A stretch of DNA of 64,000 bases, from positions 1 through 64,000 of the forward strand of contig CAMUJH010000021.1 of NCBI GenBank assembly GCA_947089145.1, written 5' to 3'. Source of the DNA: an uncultured Hungatella sp. GTDB taxonomy: Bacteria > Bacillota > Clostridia > Lachnospirales > Lachnospiraceae. The notes beneath the pieces are model-generated. The model was not told the origin of the DNA, ran no database searches, and saw only the letters and a program-made list of their open reading frames with translations. Both the position numbers and the translations under genes were made by a program. This document shows, in pieces, positions 25,039 to 34,506 of this stretch. Position 1 is the stretch's first letter. Every line of letters starts with the position of its first letter.

Positions 25039-27238
25039 GCTTATGAAGGAGGATTTAAAGCGCCGGGTTTGGACCATTGCGCTGACTGTGCTTGGCCTTA
25101 CATTCACCCTTCTGGTGCCGGTGGCCGTGAAAAGCAGTTCGTATCTGGACATGGTCAGAAAGCATATGGACGGGTACCAAACGCAACGGGCAGCAGAGGG
25201 ATTGGTAAAGATGGTGGGAGTCAACGGGCTGGTGATCGCATGCCTGCTGGCAGCAGCCGTAGTGTGGGCGGTGTCAGGATTCCGTTATCTTCACAACAGC
25301 AGACAGGTGGACTTTTACCACAGCATTCCGGTAAAGCGGCATCAATTATTTTTAGCTTCCTATTTTAATGGCATCGGAGTTCCCATGGCCATCTATCTGA
25401 TAATCCAGGTTCTGTCTGTGGCATTGGTTTTCAGGGCCGGTATCGGAGGCCGCCTTCTTGGCAGCACCTGGTGGAAAATATTGCTTCTGAATCTGGTGTA
25501 CTACAGCATGATATACACTACTATGGTAATTGCTATGATGATGACAGGAAATATGGTTGTGGCTCTTCTGGGAATGGCGGTGTTCTGCGGCTATGGTCCG
25601 GCAGTGATGTTACTGGCAATGCTTTATAAATCCACCTGGTTCCATACCTTTTATGAGACAGAGGCTCAGATTATGGCATTGAAAAGAGCAGTTAACAACA
25701 CGTCGCCATTTGCCAACTACATGTTTGCCATTGCTGATTTTTCCTATGACAGCTTGGGAGTCAGGAGGGTGGCAGGGGCTGCTGCGGTGACAGTGATCCT
25801 GGCGGTTATTGCCTATGCCTTGTATCACATCCGTCCGTCAGAGGCGGCAGGGAAGGCCATGGCTTTCAAGAAGACGGAAAGCCCTATTAAACACCTGATC
25901 GCCCTCCCCGTAGGCGTGGTGTTCGGAATGTTCTTCTATGGGCTGAGAAGCACCGTGCCGTGGGCCGTGTTCGGGGTTCTGTGCGGAACAGGGCTTACAT
26001 GCTGCATTATGGAGATTATCTATCATTTTGATTTCCGAAAATTATTTGCCAATTGGATGCATTTGGCAGCCTGCTTCGCCATTTCTCTGCTTTTGGTTCT
26101 GGCAGGGATGTATGACTGGTACGGATACGATTCCTGGCTCCCTGACGGGGGAAGCGTAACATCGGCGGCAGTGGTATTTCACTATGATGACGACTGGGTT
26201 ACCTACGGAGACGTTGAGATAAAAGACGATTATGCCGGCAGGAAAATGGCCACATGGAAGTATGAAGGCCAGACAGACTACGGGTTTAAACATATGAATC
26301 TGACAGACATTTATACAGTTATGGAATTGGGAAAGAAAGGGGTGGAGGCTGACAAGAAGGCGCGCAGCCAGAAGGAGGATGTGTGGACATTCGGTGAGAG
26401 ATGCACCATTGAGTACAGGCTCGCCAGCGGAAAAAGCGTGTACAGGCAGTACTACATTCCCTCTGAGGACATGAAGCCTTTAAAGACAGCTGTCTATGAC
26501 AGCGGGGAGTACAAAAAGGGGATATACCCTGTTTTAGAGCAGACCAGCTCGGATGTGGTCAGCGTATGGTATCAGCAGTATAACAGGAAGGAATCGCTGG
26601 ATCTGACGGCGGAGGAGACAGCCCATTTGCTGGCGGTTTATCAGAAGGAGCTGGAGGAGCTTTCCATGGCTGCAAGGGAGAAGGAACTTCCCATAGGGAC
26701 CATCCAGTTCAGAACCGGGAAACTGGAGGAGGGAATAGCCGTTAATAATGAGAATGACTACGGCTACAGCCTGGAAGACAGATGCTATTATCCTGTGTAC
26801 CCGTCATTTACAAGGACACTGGAAGACCTGGAGCACGCAGGAATCCAACTGGCCAGGCTGGATACGGAAACAGTGAAGGACATTATGCTTCTTTACTACT
26901 GGGACCCGGATGACGTGTATGGACAGGACGGCGAAGACAGCGAATTATTGAATAGGAAATGGTCAGAGGATTCTGAATACAGCCACACAGAGGTTTATAA
27001 GGAAAAGGAAGATCTGGAAATCCTTATACCTGCATTGGTGTTCATGGATTATTACAATATGAATTCCTACTATGAGCTGAAATGGCCGGACAACGCGGCA
27101 GTATATGTAACGGCTGATTTTGATGTTTCCGGCAATTACGCTGACAGAGACGGCAGGTCTTCAGCATTTCAGATTAACATGAATAAGCTTTCGGAAGAAG
27201 AGATAGAAAAGTTCGGACTGGCAAAAGTCCCAAATTAG
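25013..27238 (+). CDS. Large ABC-transporter membrane protein of the GntR operon
   Basis: The 741-aa product has membrane helices in its first 370 residues or so (e.g. WTIALTVLGLTFTLLVPVAV and a DFYHSIPVKR motif typical of ABC-2 type permeases). A long extracytoplasmic domain of about 350 residues follows, with no recognisable fold. It would form the membrane part for the preceding ATPase. The start at 25013 follows GGAGGTGGCTGGTT. The long C-terminal domain is the unusual part and may sense or bind the exported compound. Confidence 0.82.
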   Translation: MTSKSLCFKLMKEDLKRRVWTIALTVLGLTFTLLVPVAVKSSSYLDMVRKHMDGYQTQRAAEGLVKMVGVNGLVIACLLAAAVVWAVSGFRYLHNSRQVDFYHSIPVKRHQLFLASYFNGIGVPMAIYLIIQVLSVALVFRAGIGGRLLGSTWWKILLLNLVYYSMIYTTMVIAMMMTGNMVVALLGMAVFCGYGPAVMLLAMLYKSTWFHTFYETEAQIMALKRAVNNTSPFANYMFAIADFSYDSLGVRRVAGAAAVTVILAVIAYALYHIRPSEAAGKAMAFKKTESPIKHLIALPVGVVFGMFFYGLRSTVPWAVFGVLCGTGLTCCIMEIIYHFDFRKLFANWMHLAACFAISLLLVLAGMYDWYGYDSWLPDGGSVTSAAVVFHYDDDWVTYGDVEIKDDYAGRKMATWKYEGQTDYGFKHMNLTDIYTVMELGKKGVEADKKARSQKEDVWTFGERCTIEYRLASGKSVYRQYYIPSEDMKPLKTAVYDSGEYKKGIYPVLEQTSSDVVSVWYQQYNRKESLDLTAEETAHLLAVYQKELEELSMAAREKELPIGTIQFRTGKLEEGIAVNNENDYGYSLEDRCYYPVYPSFTRTLEDLEHAGIQLARLDTETVKDIMLLYYWDPDDVYGQDGEDSELLNRKWSEDSEYSHTEVYKEKEDLEILIPALVFMDYYNMNSYYELKWPDNAAVYVTADFDVSGNYADRDGRSSAFQINMNKLSEEEIEKFGLAKVPN

Positions 27239-27240
27239 GA

Positions 27241-27269
27241 TTGACATAATGCTTTGGACAGGATAAGAT
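27241..27269 (+). promoter_or_regulatory. Promoter of the zinc-ribbon protein gene
   Basis: TTGACA (27241-27246), 17 bases, TAAGAT (27264-27269): the same -35/-10 pair and spacing as the ilvN promoter. It starts two bases after the permease stop, and the transcript would carry repeat A1 in its leader. Confidence 0.6.
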
Positions 27270-27300
27270 TATGCTATAGTTGCTGCGGCTAGAGCAGTCG

Positions 27301-27403
27301 CCCCCCATGCGCCCGGCAGGGGAGGCACCACCACGCATGAAAGTCAGGCGGGCGCACTTGGCATACCAGAATGCATGCCGCCTAATCGGCGGCGGACTTT
27401 CAT
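27301..27403. repeat. Dispersed repeat family A, copy 1
   Basis: The unit starts CCCCCCATGCGCCCGGCAGG, contains TTGGCATACCAGAATGCATG and CGCCTAATCGGCGGCGG, and ends GACTTTCAT, which pairs with the internal ATGAAAGTC. Other copies are at 30345, 31698 and 34402. It occupies the leader of the next gene. Confidence 0.8.
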
Positions 27404-27429
27404 AGTATATTCTGTAGGAGGGATTGTCC

Positions 27430-27915
27430 ATGGCATTTTTTGAAGATTTAAGTAAAACCTTAAGCGACAAGGGAAAGGAAGCGGCACAGAAGGCGAAGGA
27501 GGCTGCAGGCGTGCTGCAGATGAAGGCGCAGATTGCTTCGGAAAAGAGCAAGTTAAAAGAACTGTATGGCGCAGTAGGCGTTCTCTATTACAAAAAGCAT
27601 CGGGATGACGAGGACACGGAGTTCGGTGATTTGTTCCGGGAGATCGGCAACGTGCTGACCAATGTGGCCGCCATGGAAGAGAAGGTTCAGAAGATGGAGG
27701 GCGCCAACGTGTGTCCAAACTGCAAAAAGGTGATGAAGAAGGATGCCTTGTTCTGCAGCCACTGCGGGGCAGCTCTTAAGACGGAAGAAGAGACATGCGA
27801 GGATGAGACGGAAGATGACTTATGGGAGGATGACGAGACAGCAGAGACGGCAGCCGCGGAGACAGTGATTGAAGCAGAGGCAGAGACTGTGCCGGAGGAA
27901 GAGGAAGACGAGTAA
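27430..27915 (+). CDS. Zinc-ribbon protein with N-terminal coiled coil and acidic tail
   Basis: The 161-aa soluble protein has a charged helical N-terminus (MAFFEDLSKTLSDKGKEAAQ), then a zinc ribbon (CPNC near residue 97 and CSHC near residue 112), then a very acidic tail rich in Glu. This layout is frequent in Clostridia and of unknown function. The start at 27430 is chosen because GGAGGG lies nine bases ahead. Confidence 0.75.
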   Translation: MAFFEDLSKTLSDKGKEAAQKAKEAAGVLQMKAQIASEKSKLKELYGAVGVLYYKKHRDDEDTEFGDLFREIGNVLTNVAAMEEKVQKMEGANVCPNCKKVMKKDALFCSHCGAALKTEEETCEDETEDDLWEDDETAETAAAETVIEAEAETVPEEEEDE

Positions 27916-28079
27916 GCGGGGAGATATGTCCATTCTCACGCAGGCCGCCGGGATCTTGACAGATGGTTGCATGGGAGCCGGTTTCGGCAGATAAAATTGC
28001 CTGCCGGACGGCGTTATGGCGAAAACGGATGCCGTTTTGGGGAAACCCGGACAGAGGCAAAAGAAGAGAACCTGAAGAA

Positions 28080-28124
28080 GAGCAGCGGCCCGGGAGAGGC
28101 TTCCATCCCGGACTGCTGTTTTTT
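28080..28124 (+). terminator. Terminator between zinc-ribbon gene and convergent oxidoreductase gene
   Basis: GCAGCGGCCCGGGA and TCCCGGACTGCTG form an imperfect hairpin followed by seven T residues. Confidence 0.75.
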
Positions 28125-28150
28125 TCTTGCTTTATAGGAATAAGGCCGGA

Positions 28151-29392
28151 TTACTTTTCTGATTCTTCCTTAACAAGGCTCTGCATATACTGATGCATGG
28201 ATTCCGCCACAACCTTGCTGTGGGCCACTGCTTCCACCACGGTTCTGGCCCCGTTGACCACGTCGCCGGAGGCAAATATGCCGGGACGGGTGGTATGACC
28301 GGTTTCATCAGCCATCAGAAGCCCCCGCTCATTGGCCTGAAGGCCTTGGGTGGTATTGACGATTCGGTTCTGAGGCCCTTGGCTGATGGAGATGATAACA
28401 CTGTCAGCAGGGTAAAGTTTCTGGGAATCCGGGATGTCGGAAAAGGTTCCGTCTTCATGTTCCGAAATATCTTTGAAAATCACGCCTTCGTCGGTAATCT
28501 CAACGGGAGCTTTGTTGTACTCAAATTTTACGCCTTCCAACTGGGCATAGCTGAATTCGTGGTGGCTGGCAGCTACTTTTTTTGTAATGGAAAAGCAGGT
28601 CAGATCCCGGACGCCCTGGCGGATGGCGGTCCGGGCCACATCCATGGCGGCATTTCCGGCCCCGATGACAATGACCTGCTGTCCCAGGCGATAGCTGTCC
28701 GGATTGTTCAGGTAATTAATGCCGAAGTGTACATGGCCCAGGGTTTCTCCTTTTATATGCAGGGCATTAGGCTTCCATACGCCGGTTCCCACGAAGATGG
28801 CTTTATATCCGTCCCGGAACAGATCGTCGATTCCAATGGCGCCGCCGATGTGGGTGTTGGGGCGGAACTTAATGCCTTTTAAGTCCAGATGGCGGTATTT
28901 GATGTCATCCAGAACGGATTTTGGCAGACGGAACTGGGGAATTCCGTAGCGCAGCACGCCGCCGATTTTGTCCTTGCCTTCAAAAATGGTTACATCATAT
29001 CCATATCTTGCCAAAATGATGGCTATGGTAATACCTGCGGGACCAGAGCCGATAATAGCGGCTTTGATGCCATTGGAGGCAGCAGGCCCTTTTGTCATTT
29101 TGTTGGCGTAAGTGGTGGAGATGTAGTTTTCAATGGTAGAGAAATGAACCGGGGCCCCTTTTTTCCCAAGGACACAGTGTCCCTCGCACTGGTTTTCGTG
29201 GTTGCAGACGAGACTGCACACGGTTGTCAGCGGGTTGTTTTCAAAGAGGATCTTTCCAGCTTCATCCAGCTTATTATCTTTTAAAAGCCGGATAATATCC
29301 GGAATGGGAGTGTTTATAGGGCAGCCTTTCTGACACTGGGGGACTTTGCAGCCAAGGCAGCGGTTCGCTTCATCCATAACATGTAATGCCAT
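28151..29392 (-). CDS. GltD-like NAD(P)-dependent FAD oxidoreductase (glutamate synthase small-subunit family)
   Basis: The 413-aa protein has an N-terminal [4Fe-4S] helical domain (CLGCKVPQCQKGCP near residue 13), then FAD (GSGPAG) and NAD(P) (GAGNAAMD) Rossmann folds. No glutamate synthase large subunit or NfnA partner is adjacent, so it may serve another acceptor. It resembles the module inserted in the molybdenum hydroxylase FAD subunit at 45940-48306, although the two differ in length and detail. It is convergent with the preceding gene. Confidence 0.88.
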   Translation of the reverse strand: MALHVMDEANRCLGCKVPQCQKGCPINTPIPDIIRLLKDNKLDEAGKILFENNPLTTVCSLVCNHENQCEGHCVLGKKGAPVHFSTIENYISTTYANKMTKGPAASNGIKAAIIGSGPAGITIAIILARYGYDVTIFEGKDKIGGVLRYGIPQFRLPKSVLDDIKYRHLDLKGIKFRPNTHIGGAIGIDDLFRDGYKAIFVGTGVWKPNALHIKGETLGHVHFGINYLNNPDSYRLGQQVIVIGAGNAAMDVARTAIRQGVRDLTCFSITKKVAASHHEFSYAQLEGVKFEYNKAPVEITDEGVIFKDISEHEDGTFSDIPDSQKLYPADSVIISISQGPQNRIVNTTQGLQANERGLLMADETGHTTRPGIFASGDVVNGARTVVEAVAHSKVVAESMHQYMQSLVKEESEK

Positions 29393-29558
29393 AGTTTGTA
29401 AACCTTCCTTTCAATTGATAAAAATGTAAGCGCTTTCTTTTGGGTTTTGATTAGTTTAACACATTATGAAAGGGAATTCTACGGGGGAACATGTACTTTT
29501 TGAAGTACAGGCATAATTTTTATAACTTCAAATTATGACATGTATTCCTTTTACATAG

Positions 29559-29587
29559 TTGACAAATCCCATTCCCATTGATAAGAT
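29559..29587 (+). promoter_or_regulatory. Promoter of ilvN
   Basis: TTGACA (29559-29564), 17 bases, TAAGAT (29582-29587), about 70 bases upstream of the ilvN ATG. Confidence 0.65.
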
Positions 29588-29660
29588 TAGAGGAAACGTG
29601 TAACTGCTTAAGAGGTATGGAAGCCGTTACGGAAACACATAAAAAGAAAGCAGGAATTGT

Positions 29661-30161
29661 ATGGACAGAATAGTATTATCATTGCTGGTAGATAATACTG
29701 CCGGTGTTTTGAGCCGCGTGGCAGGCTTGTTCAGCCGCAGAGGCTATAATATTGAAAGCCTGACAGTGGGAGTGACGGCAGATGAGCGGTATTCCCGCAT
29801 GACGGTAGTTTCCACAGGGGATCAGGAGATTTTGGAACAGATTGAGAAGCAGCTTAGGAAGCTGGAAGATGTAAGGGATATTAAGGAATTAAAGCCCGGA
29901 CGCTCTGTGTACAGGGAGCTGATCATGGTGAAGGTGAGGGCTAATGCAAGCCAGCGCCAGGCAATCAGCGCCATTTCCGATATTTTCCGCGCCACGATTG
30001 TGGATGTGGGCAAAGACTCCCTGACAGTCATGCTGACAGGGGATCAGTCAAAATTAGATGCCCTCATTAATCTTTTAGAAGATTACGAGATTCTGGAACT
30101 TGCCAGGACAGGCCTTACAGGGCTTTCCAGAGGATCGGAAGACGTGCGGTACCTGCCATAG
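29661..30161 (+). CDS. ilvN: Acetolactate synthase small (regulatory) subunit
   Basis: The 166-aa protein has an N-terminal ACT domain (LSLLVDNTAGVLSRVAGLFSRRGYNIESLTVG) and the C-terminal ALS_ss domain. It confers valine feedback control on the catalytic subunit, the first common enzyme of branched-chain amino-acid synthesis. The catalytic ilvB gene is not in the window. ilvC follows after 483 bases filled with dispersed repeats, so the two may or may not be cotranscribed. Confidence 0.96.
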   Translation: MDRIVLSLLVDNTAGVLSRVAGLFSRRGYNIESLTVGVTADERYSRMTVVSTGDQEILEQIEKQLRKLEDVRDIKELKPGRSVYRELIMVKVRANASQRQAISAISDIFRATIVDVGKDSLTVMLTGDQSKLDALINLLEDYEILELARTGLTGLSRGSEDVRYLP

Positions 30162-30344
30162 GCGCAGGTGGGGGATAAAGTTTCCAGACAAGTTCATAAA
30201 ACGATATGGAACTGACAGGGTATGCTGAAAGTGTCTGCCGGCTTTGGGACAGGGTTCCGGCTTGGCAAATGCTTTTAAACATAGGCGGGGACATTGGTTC
30301 CCCAAGGCGTGTCAGAGGAAGAATTGGTTTTTGGCACGTTTAAG

Positions 30345-30450
30345 GCACCCCATGCGTTCTGCAGGGGAGGCACCACCACGCATGAAAGTCCGTCGGGCGC
30401 ATTTGGCATCCCCGAATGGATGCCGCCTACTCGGCGGCGGACTTTCAGAG
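30345..30450. repeat. Dispersed repeat family A, copy 2
   Basis: Same unit as 27301-27403 (CATGCGTTCTGCAGGGGAGG, GCACCACCACGCATGAAAGT, TCGGCGGCGGACTTTCA). It lies between ilvN and ilvC and is followed by a short inverted repeat (GTAAACCCCC...GGGGTTTAC, 30450-30500). Confidence 0.8.
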
Positions 30451-30504
30451 TAAACCCCCATGCCGCTTTCTCGGCACCACCATAAATGAAAGAGGGGTTT
30501 ACTA

Positions 30505-31664
<1,160 letters not shown>

Positions 31665-31697
31665 ACCAAGCAGCTGTTCAAAAGGGAAAATAAATCT

Positions 31698-31769
31698 GTA
31701 TGCGCCCGGTGGCGGACGCACTTGGCATACCAGAGTACATGCCGCCTACTCGGCGGCGGACTTTTATAG
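31698..31769. repeat. Dispersed repeat family A, copy 3 (shortened)
   Basis: TGCGCCCGGTGGCGGACGCA, then TTGGCATACCAGAGTACATG and ACTCGGCGGCGGACTTTTAT. The central GGAGGCACCACCACGCATG part of the family is missing. Confidence 0.7.
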
Positions 31770-31772
31770 CAG

Positions 31773-31815
31773 AAAGCAGCACCTAAGTCTAAATCGGGCT
31801 TCGGCGCTGCTTTTT
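31773..31815 (+). terminator. Probable ilvC terminator
   Basis: AAAGCAGC pairs with GCTGCTTT, with extra pairing in the GGGCTTCGGC loop region, followed by TTTTCATTT. The following 190 bases up to the recombinase gene show nothing recognisable. Confidence 0.55.
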
Positions 31816-32005
31816 CATTTGGAAATTCTCTGAATCATGTCGTCTGTCCAGGCAACTCCACTGAGTTATTATCCAATTATGGTCATGGAAATCGGGAGAA
31901 GGTAAGATAAAAAAGGAGTGACCATAAAAAGCACGTCCCTGCGCCGATGCTGATGCATGAAGGTTTGCGGAAGTGCTTTACAAAAGATAAGGAGGAAACC
32001 ATGCA

Positions 32006-32599
32006 ATGATGTACGGATATGCCCGGGTCAGCACAAAAGAGCAGAGAGAGGACAGGCAGCTTATGGCTTTTTCCGGAATGCAGCTTCCGGAGGAAAATAT
32101 TTATGTGGACAAGCAGTCAGGAAAAGATTTTGAACGTCCAATGTACAAGCGGATGGTGCGAAAAATGAAGGAGGATGATCTGCTGTACATAAAAAGCATT
32201 GACAGGCTGGGACGGAATTATGAGGAGATTCTGGAACAGTGGCGGCTGCTTACCAAGGAGAAAAAGGTGGATATTGTGGTCTTGGACATGCCTCTTTTAG
32301 ATACCCGGAGAGGAAAAGATCTGATGGGCACATTTTTAAGCGATGTGGTTCTGCAGGTTTTGTCTTTTGTGGCGGAAAATGAGCGTAAAAATATCAGAGA
32401 CAGGCAGAAGGAAGGGATCGAAGCTGCAAAGATGAGAGGCGTCCGGTTTGGGAGGCCGGAAAACCCGCTGCCGGATAATTTCGAACAGCTGAGCAGCAGA
32501 TGGCTTTCTGGGGAGATATCCGGAAAGAGGGCAGCGGAAATGTGCGGGATGCCTCTTACCACATTCCGCAGAAGAAGCGCCAAACAGGTGGAAAGCTGA
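32006..32599 (+). CDS. Small serine recombinase (resolvase/invertase family)
   Basis: The 197-aa protein has the catalytic serine in YARVSTKEQ (Ser9), the conserved arginines in SIDRLGRNYEEI, the E-helix (NERKNIRDRQKEGIEAAK) and a C-terminal helix-turn-helix (GKRAAEMCGMPLTTFRRRS). Such enzymes invert or resolve short DNA segments. It lies just upstream of the split ABC transporter genes, with its own terminator, and is separate from the large recombinase of the inserted element. No flanking inverted target sites were identified. Confidence 0.92.
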   Translation: MMYGYARVSTKEQREDRQLMAFSGMQLPEENIYVDKQSGKDFERPMYKRMVRKMKEDDLLYIKSIDRLGRNYEEILEQWRLLTKEKKVDIVVLDMPLLDTRRGKDLMGTFLSDVVLQVLSFVAENERKNIRDRQKEGIEAAKMRGVRFGRPENPLPDNFEQLSSRWLSGEISGKRAAEMCGMPLTTFRRRSAKQVES

Positions 32600-32602
32600 A
32601 AA

Positions 32603-32632
32603 GACTGGCCGTGAGGGCCAGCCTTTTTAAGG
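32603..32632 (+). terminator. Terminator of the small serine recombinase gene
   Basis: CTGGCC and GGCCAG form a short stem followed by CCTTTTTAA. Confidence 0.7.
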
Positions 32633-32684
32633 TCTGGGCACTTTATTCCGGGAATTACATAATATAGGGTAAAGGAGGTATGCT

Positions 32685-33452
32685 ATGAAGACAAAGCTGG
32701 AAGTCAGAAACCTCTGCTATTCGTATCATACGCTGGAGGGAGAGACACAGGCCCTTTTGAATATATCTTTTGATGTAAGGGACGGGGAATTTTTTGCCGT
32801 CGTAGGACCGTCAGGATGTGGAAAATCCACGCTTTTATCTCTTCTGTGCGGTATCATTGAGCCGGAAGAAGGAAGCATATTGGTGGACGGGATGCCCCGG
32901 CAGGAAAGCCATGCTGCCATTGGGTATATGCTGCAGAGGGATCATCTCTTTGAATGGCGCAGCATCCTTTCTAATGTTGCACTGGGATTGGAGATCCAGG
33001 ACAGATATGATGAGGAGGCAAAAAGGGAGCTTTTAAAAATGCTGGACACTTATGGCCTGACACGGTTTCAGAATGCCAGGCCGGGGCAGCTTTCAGGAGG
33101 AATGCGGCAGAGGGCGGCCCTTATCCGTACGCTTGCCTTAAAGCCGGATATACTGCTTCTGGATGAACCGTTTTCTGCCCTGGATTATCAGACCAGGCTG
33201 GAAGTGTGCGACGACATCAGCACCATTATCAGGACCCAAAACAAGACGGCTGTTTTGATTACCCATGACCTGTCGGAGGCCATTTCTGTGGCAGACAGGA
33301 TTCTTGTTTTAAGCAGCAGGCCAGCCAGGGTAAAAAGCGTTATGGAAGTTTCCTTTGGTCCGGAATTTGATAGGCCGCTGGCCAGGCGCAACGCTCCGGA
33401 GTTTTCTGCGTATTTTAATGAATTGTGGAAAGAACTGAAAACAGATGGGTAA
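32685..33452 (+). CDS. ABC transporter ATPase, nitrate/sulfonate/taurine type
   Basis: The 255-aa ATPase has Walker A GPSGCGKST, a Q-loop region MLQRDHLFEW, signature LSGGMRQR, Walker B ILLLDEPFSALD and switch ITHDLSEA. This is the SsuB/TauB/ThiZ pattern. With the permease encoded next it would import sulfonates, nitrate, riboflavin or thiamine precursors; the substrate is unknown because no binding-protein gene is adjacent. The partner permease gene is interrupted by a 6.3-kb element, so this importer is probably inactive in the present arrangement. Confidence 0.93.
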   Translation: MKTKLEVRNLCYSYHTLEGETQALLNISFDVRDGEFFAVVGPSGCGKSTLLSLLCGIIEPEEGSILVDGMPRQESHAAIGYMLQRDHLFEWRSILSNVALGLEIQDRYDEEAKRELLKMLDTYGLTRFQNARPGQLSGGMRQRAALIRTLALKPDILLLDEPFSALDYQTRLEVCDDISTIIRTQNKTAVLITHDLSEAISVADRILVLSSRPARVKSVMEVSFGPEFDRPLARRNAPEFSAYFNELWKELKTDG

Positions 33453-33521
33453 AGACGGCTGCAATGTTTGGGGGAGCATTTTCTGGAAGCGGGAAAATAA
33501 AAGAGAAACTGACATTAGGCT

Positions 33522-33632
33522 CCCCATGGGCCCGGCGGGGGATGCATACAAAATGCCGAAAGCGGGTATTTTGGCGCTGTACGGTCAGCGCAGCATATGC
33601 GCAGACCTACCATAAGAATTCGATACTTTCAC
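33522..33632. repeat. Dispersed repeat family B, copy 2
   Basis: CCATGGGCCCGGCGGGGGAT, then ATACAAAATGCCGAAAGC, GGCGCTGTACGGTCAGCGCA and GCGCAGACCTACCATAAGA, closely matching 30505-30617. It separates the ATPase and permease genes. Confidence 0.8.
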
Positions 33633-33662
33633 AGGAAATAACAGGGAAAGGGGGGAAGACCA

Positions 33663-34355
33663 ATGGATGGCCTTTCCATGTCTCAGCAGGAATTTCTTGC
33701 AAAAGAGAAACTGCATAAAAAACAGGTAAGCATCTGCCGGGTAATGCTTCTGGTACTTTTGCTGGCATTGTGGGAGCTGTGCGCCCGGCTTCATATTATT
33801 GATTCGTTTATTTTCAGTTCCCCTGTAAGAATCTGGAATTGCTTTTTGGAAATGACAGGGGACGGAAGTATTTTTCTCCATATTGGCGTGACGCTTTTTG
33901 AAACGCTGGTCAGCTTTTTTCTTGTGGTTGCAGCAGGGGTACTGGCTGCCGTTGCTTTGTGGGGAAGCCGCAGCCTTTCGGAGATCCTGGAGCCTTATCT
34001 GGTTATGCTGAACAGCCTGCCAAAGTCTGCGCTGGCTCCCCTCCTGATTGTGTGGATGGGAAATAACATGCGCACCATCATCGTGGCGGCAGTGTCCGTG
34101 GCCGTATTCGGCTCCATACTGACCCTTCACACGGGATTTATGCAGACAGATCCGGATAAGATCCGGCTGATTCAGTCTCTGGGAGGGACAAAGAGAGATG
34201 TTCTGACAAAAGTGCTGATACCCTCCTCAGTCCCTCTCATCATCAGCAATATGAAGGTAAATGTGGGACTTTGCCTTGTAGGAGTGATTATCGGTGAATT
34301 TCTCTCTGCCAAGGCAGGACTGGGATATCTGATTATTTATGCTTCCCAGGTATTT
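33663..34355 (+). pseudogene. 5' part of ssuC-like ABC permease gene, interrupted by inserted element
   Basis: The first 231 codons encode membrane helices and the EAA loop (LIQSLGGTKRDVLTKVLIP) of an SsuC/TauC-type permease, up to GYLIIYASQVF. At that point the homology stops and the frame runs into element DNA. The missing 32 residues are found at 40667-40765 and begin KMDMLVMSIVIL. Joining TTT 34353-34355 to AAG 40667 restores a 263-aa protein of normal family length, with the expected junction SQVFKMD. The start follows AAAGGGGGG. Confidence 0.93.
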
Positions 34356-34378
34356 CCCTGTGAGTACATACTGACAGG
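34330..34378 (+). promoter_or_regulatory. attL-like junction of the serine-recombinase element
   Basis: Left of TTT (34353-34355) is permease sequence; right of it begins element DNA. The element half includes the arm 34358-34378 (CTGTGAGTACATACTGACAG plus G). This arm is the inverted partner of 40640-40660 at the other end, with 18 of 21 positions complementary. Confidence 0.85.
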
Positions 34379-34401
34379 AACACATAGGGCCTTTATAGTA
34401 A

Positions 34402-34506
34402 ACCCCCCATGGGCCCGGCAGGGAAGGAACCGCCGCCCATAAAAGTCCGGCGGGCGCGTTTGGCATCCCAGAATGCATGCCTCCTAATCGGAGGCGGGAT
34501 TTTAGA
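34402..34506. repeat. Dispersed repeat family A, copy 4, inside the element
   Basis: CATGGGCCCGGCAGGGAAGG, ATAAAAGTCCGGCGGGCGC, TTGGCATCCCAGAATGCATG and CCTAATCGGAGGCGGGATTT match family A with changes that keep the final hairpin paired. It overlaps the stop of the 34502-36025 gene, where it could act as its terminator. Confidence 0.75.
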
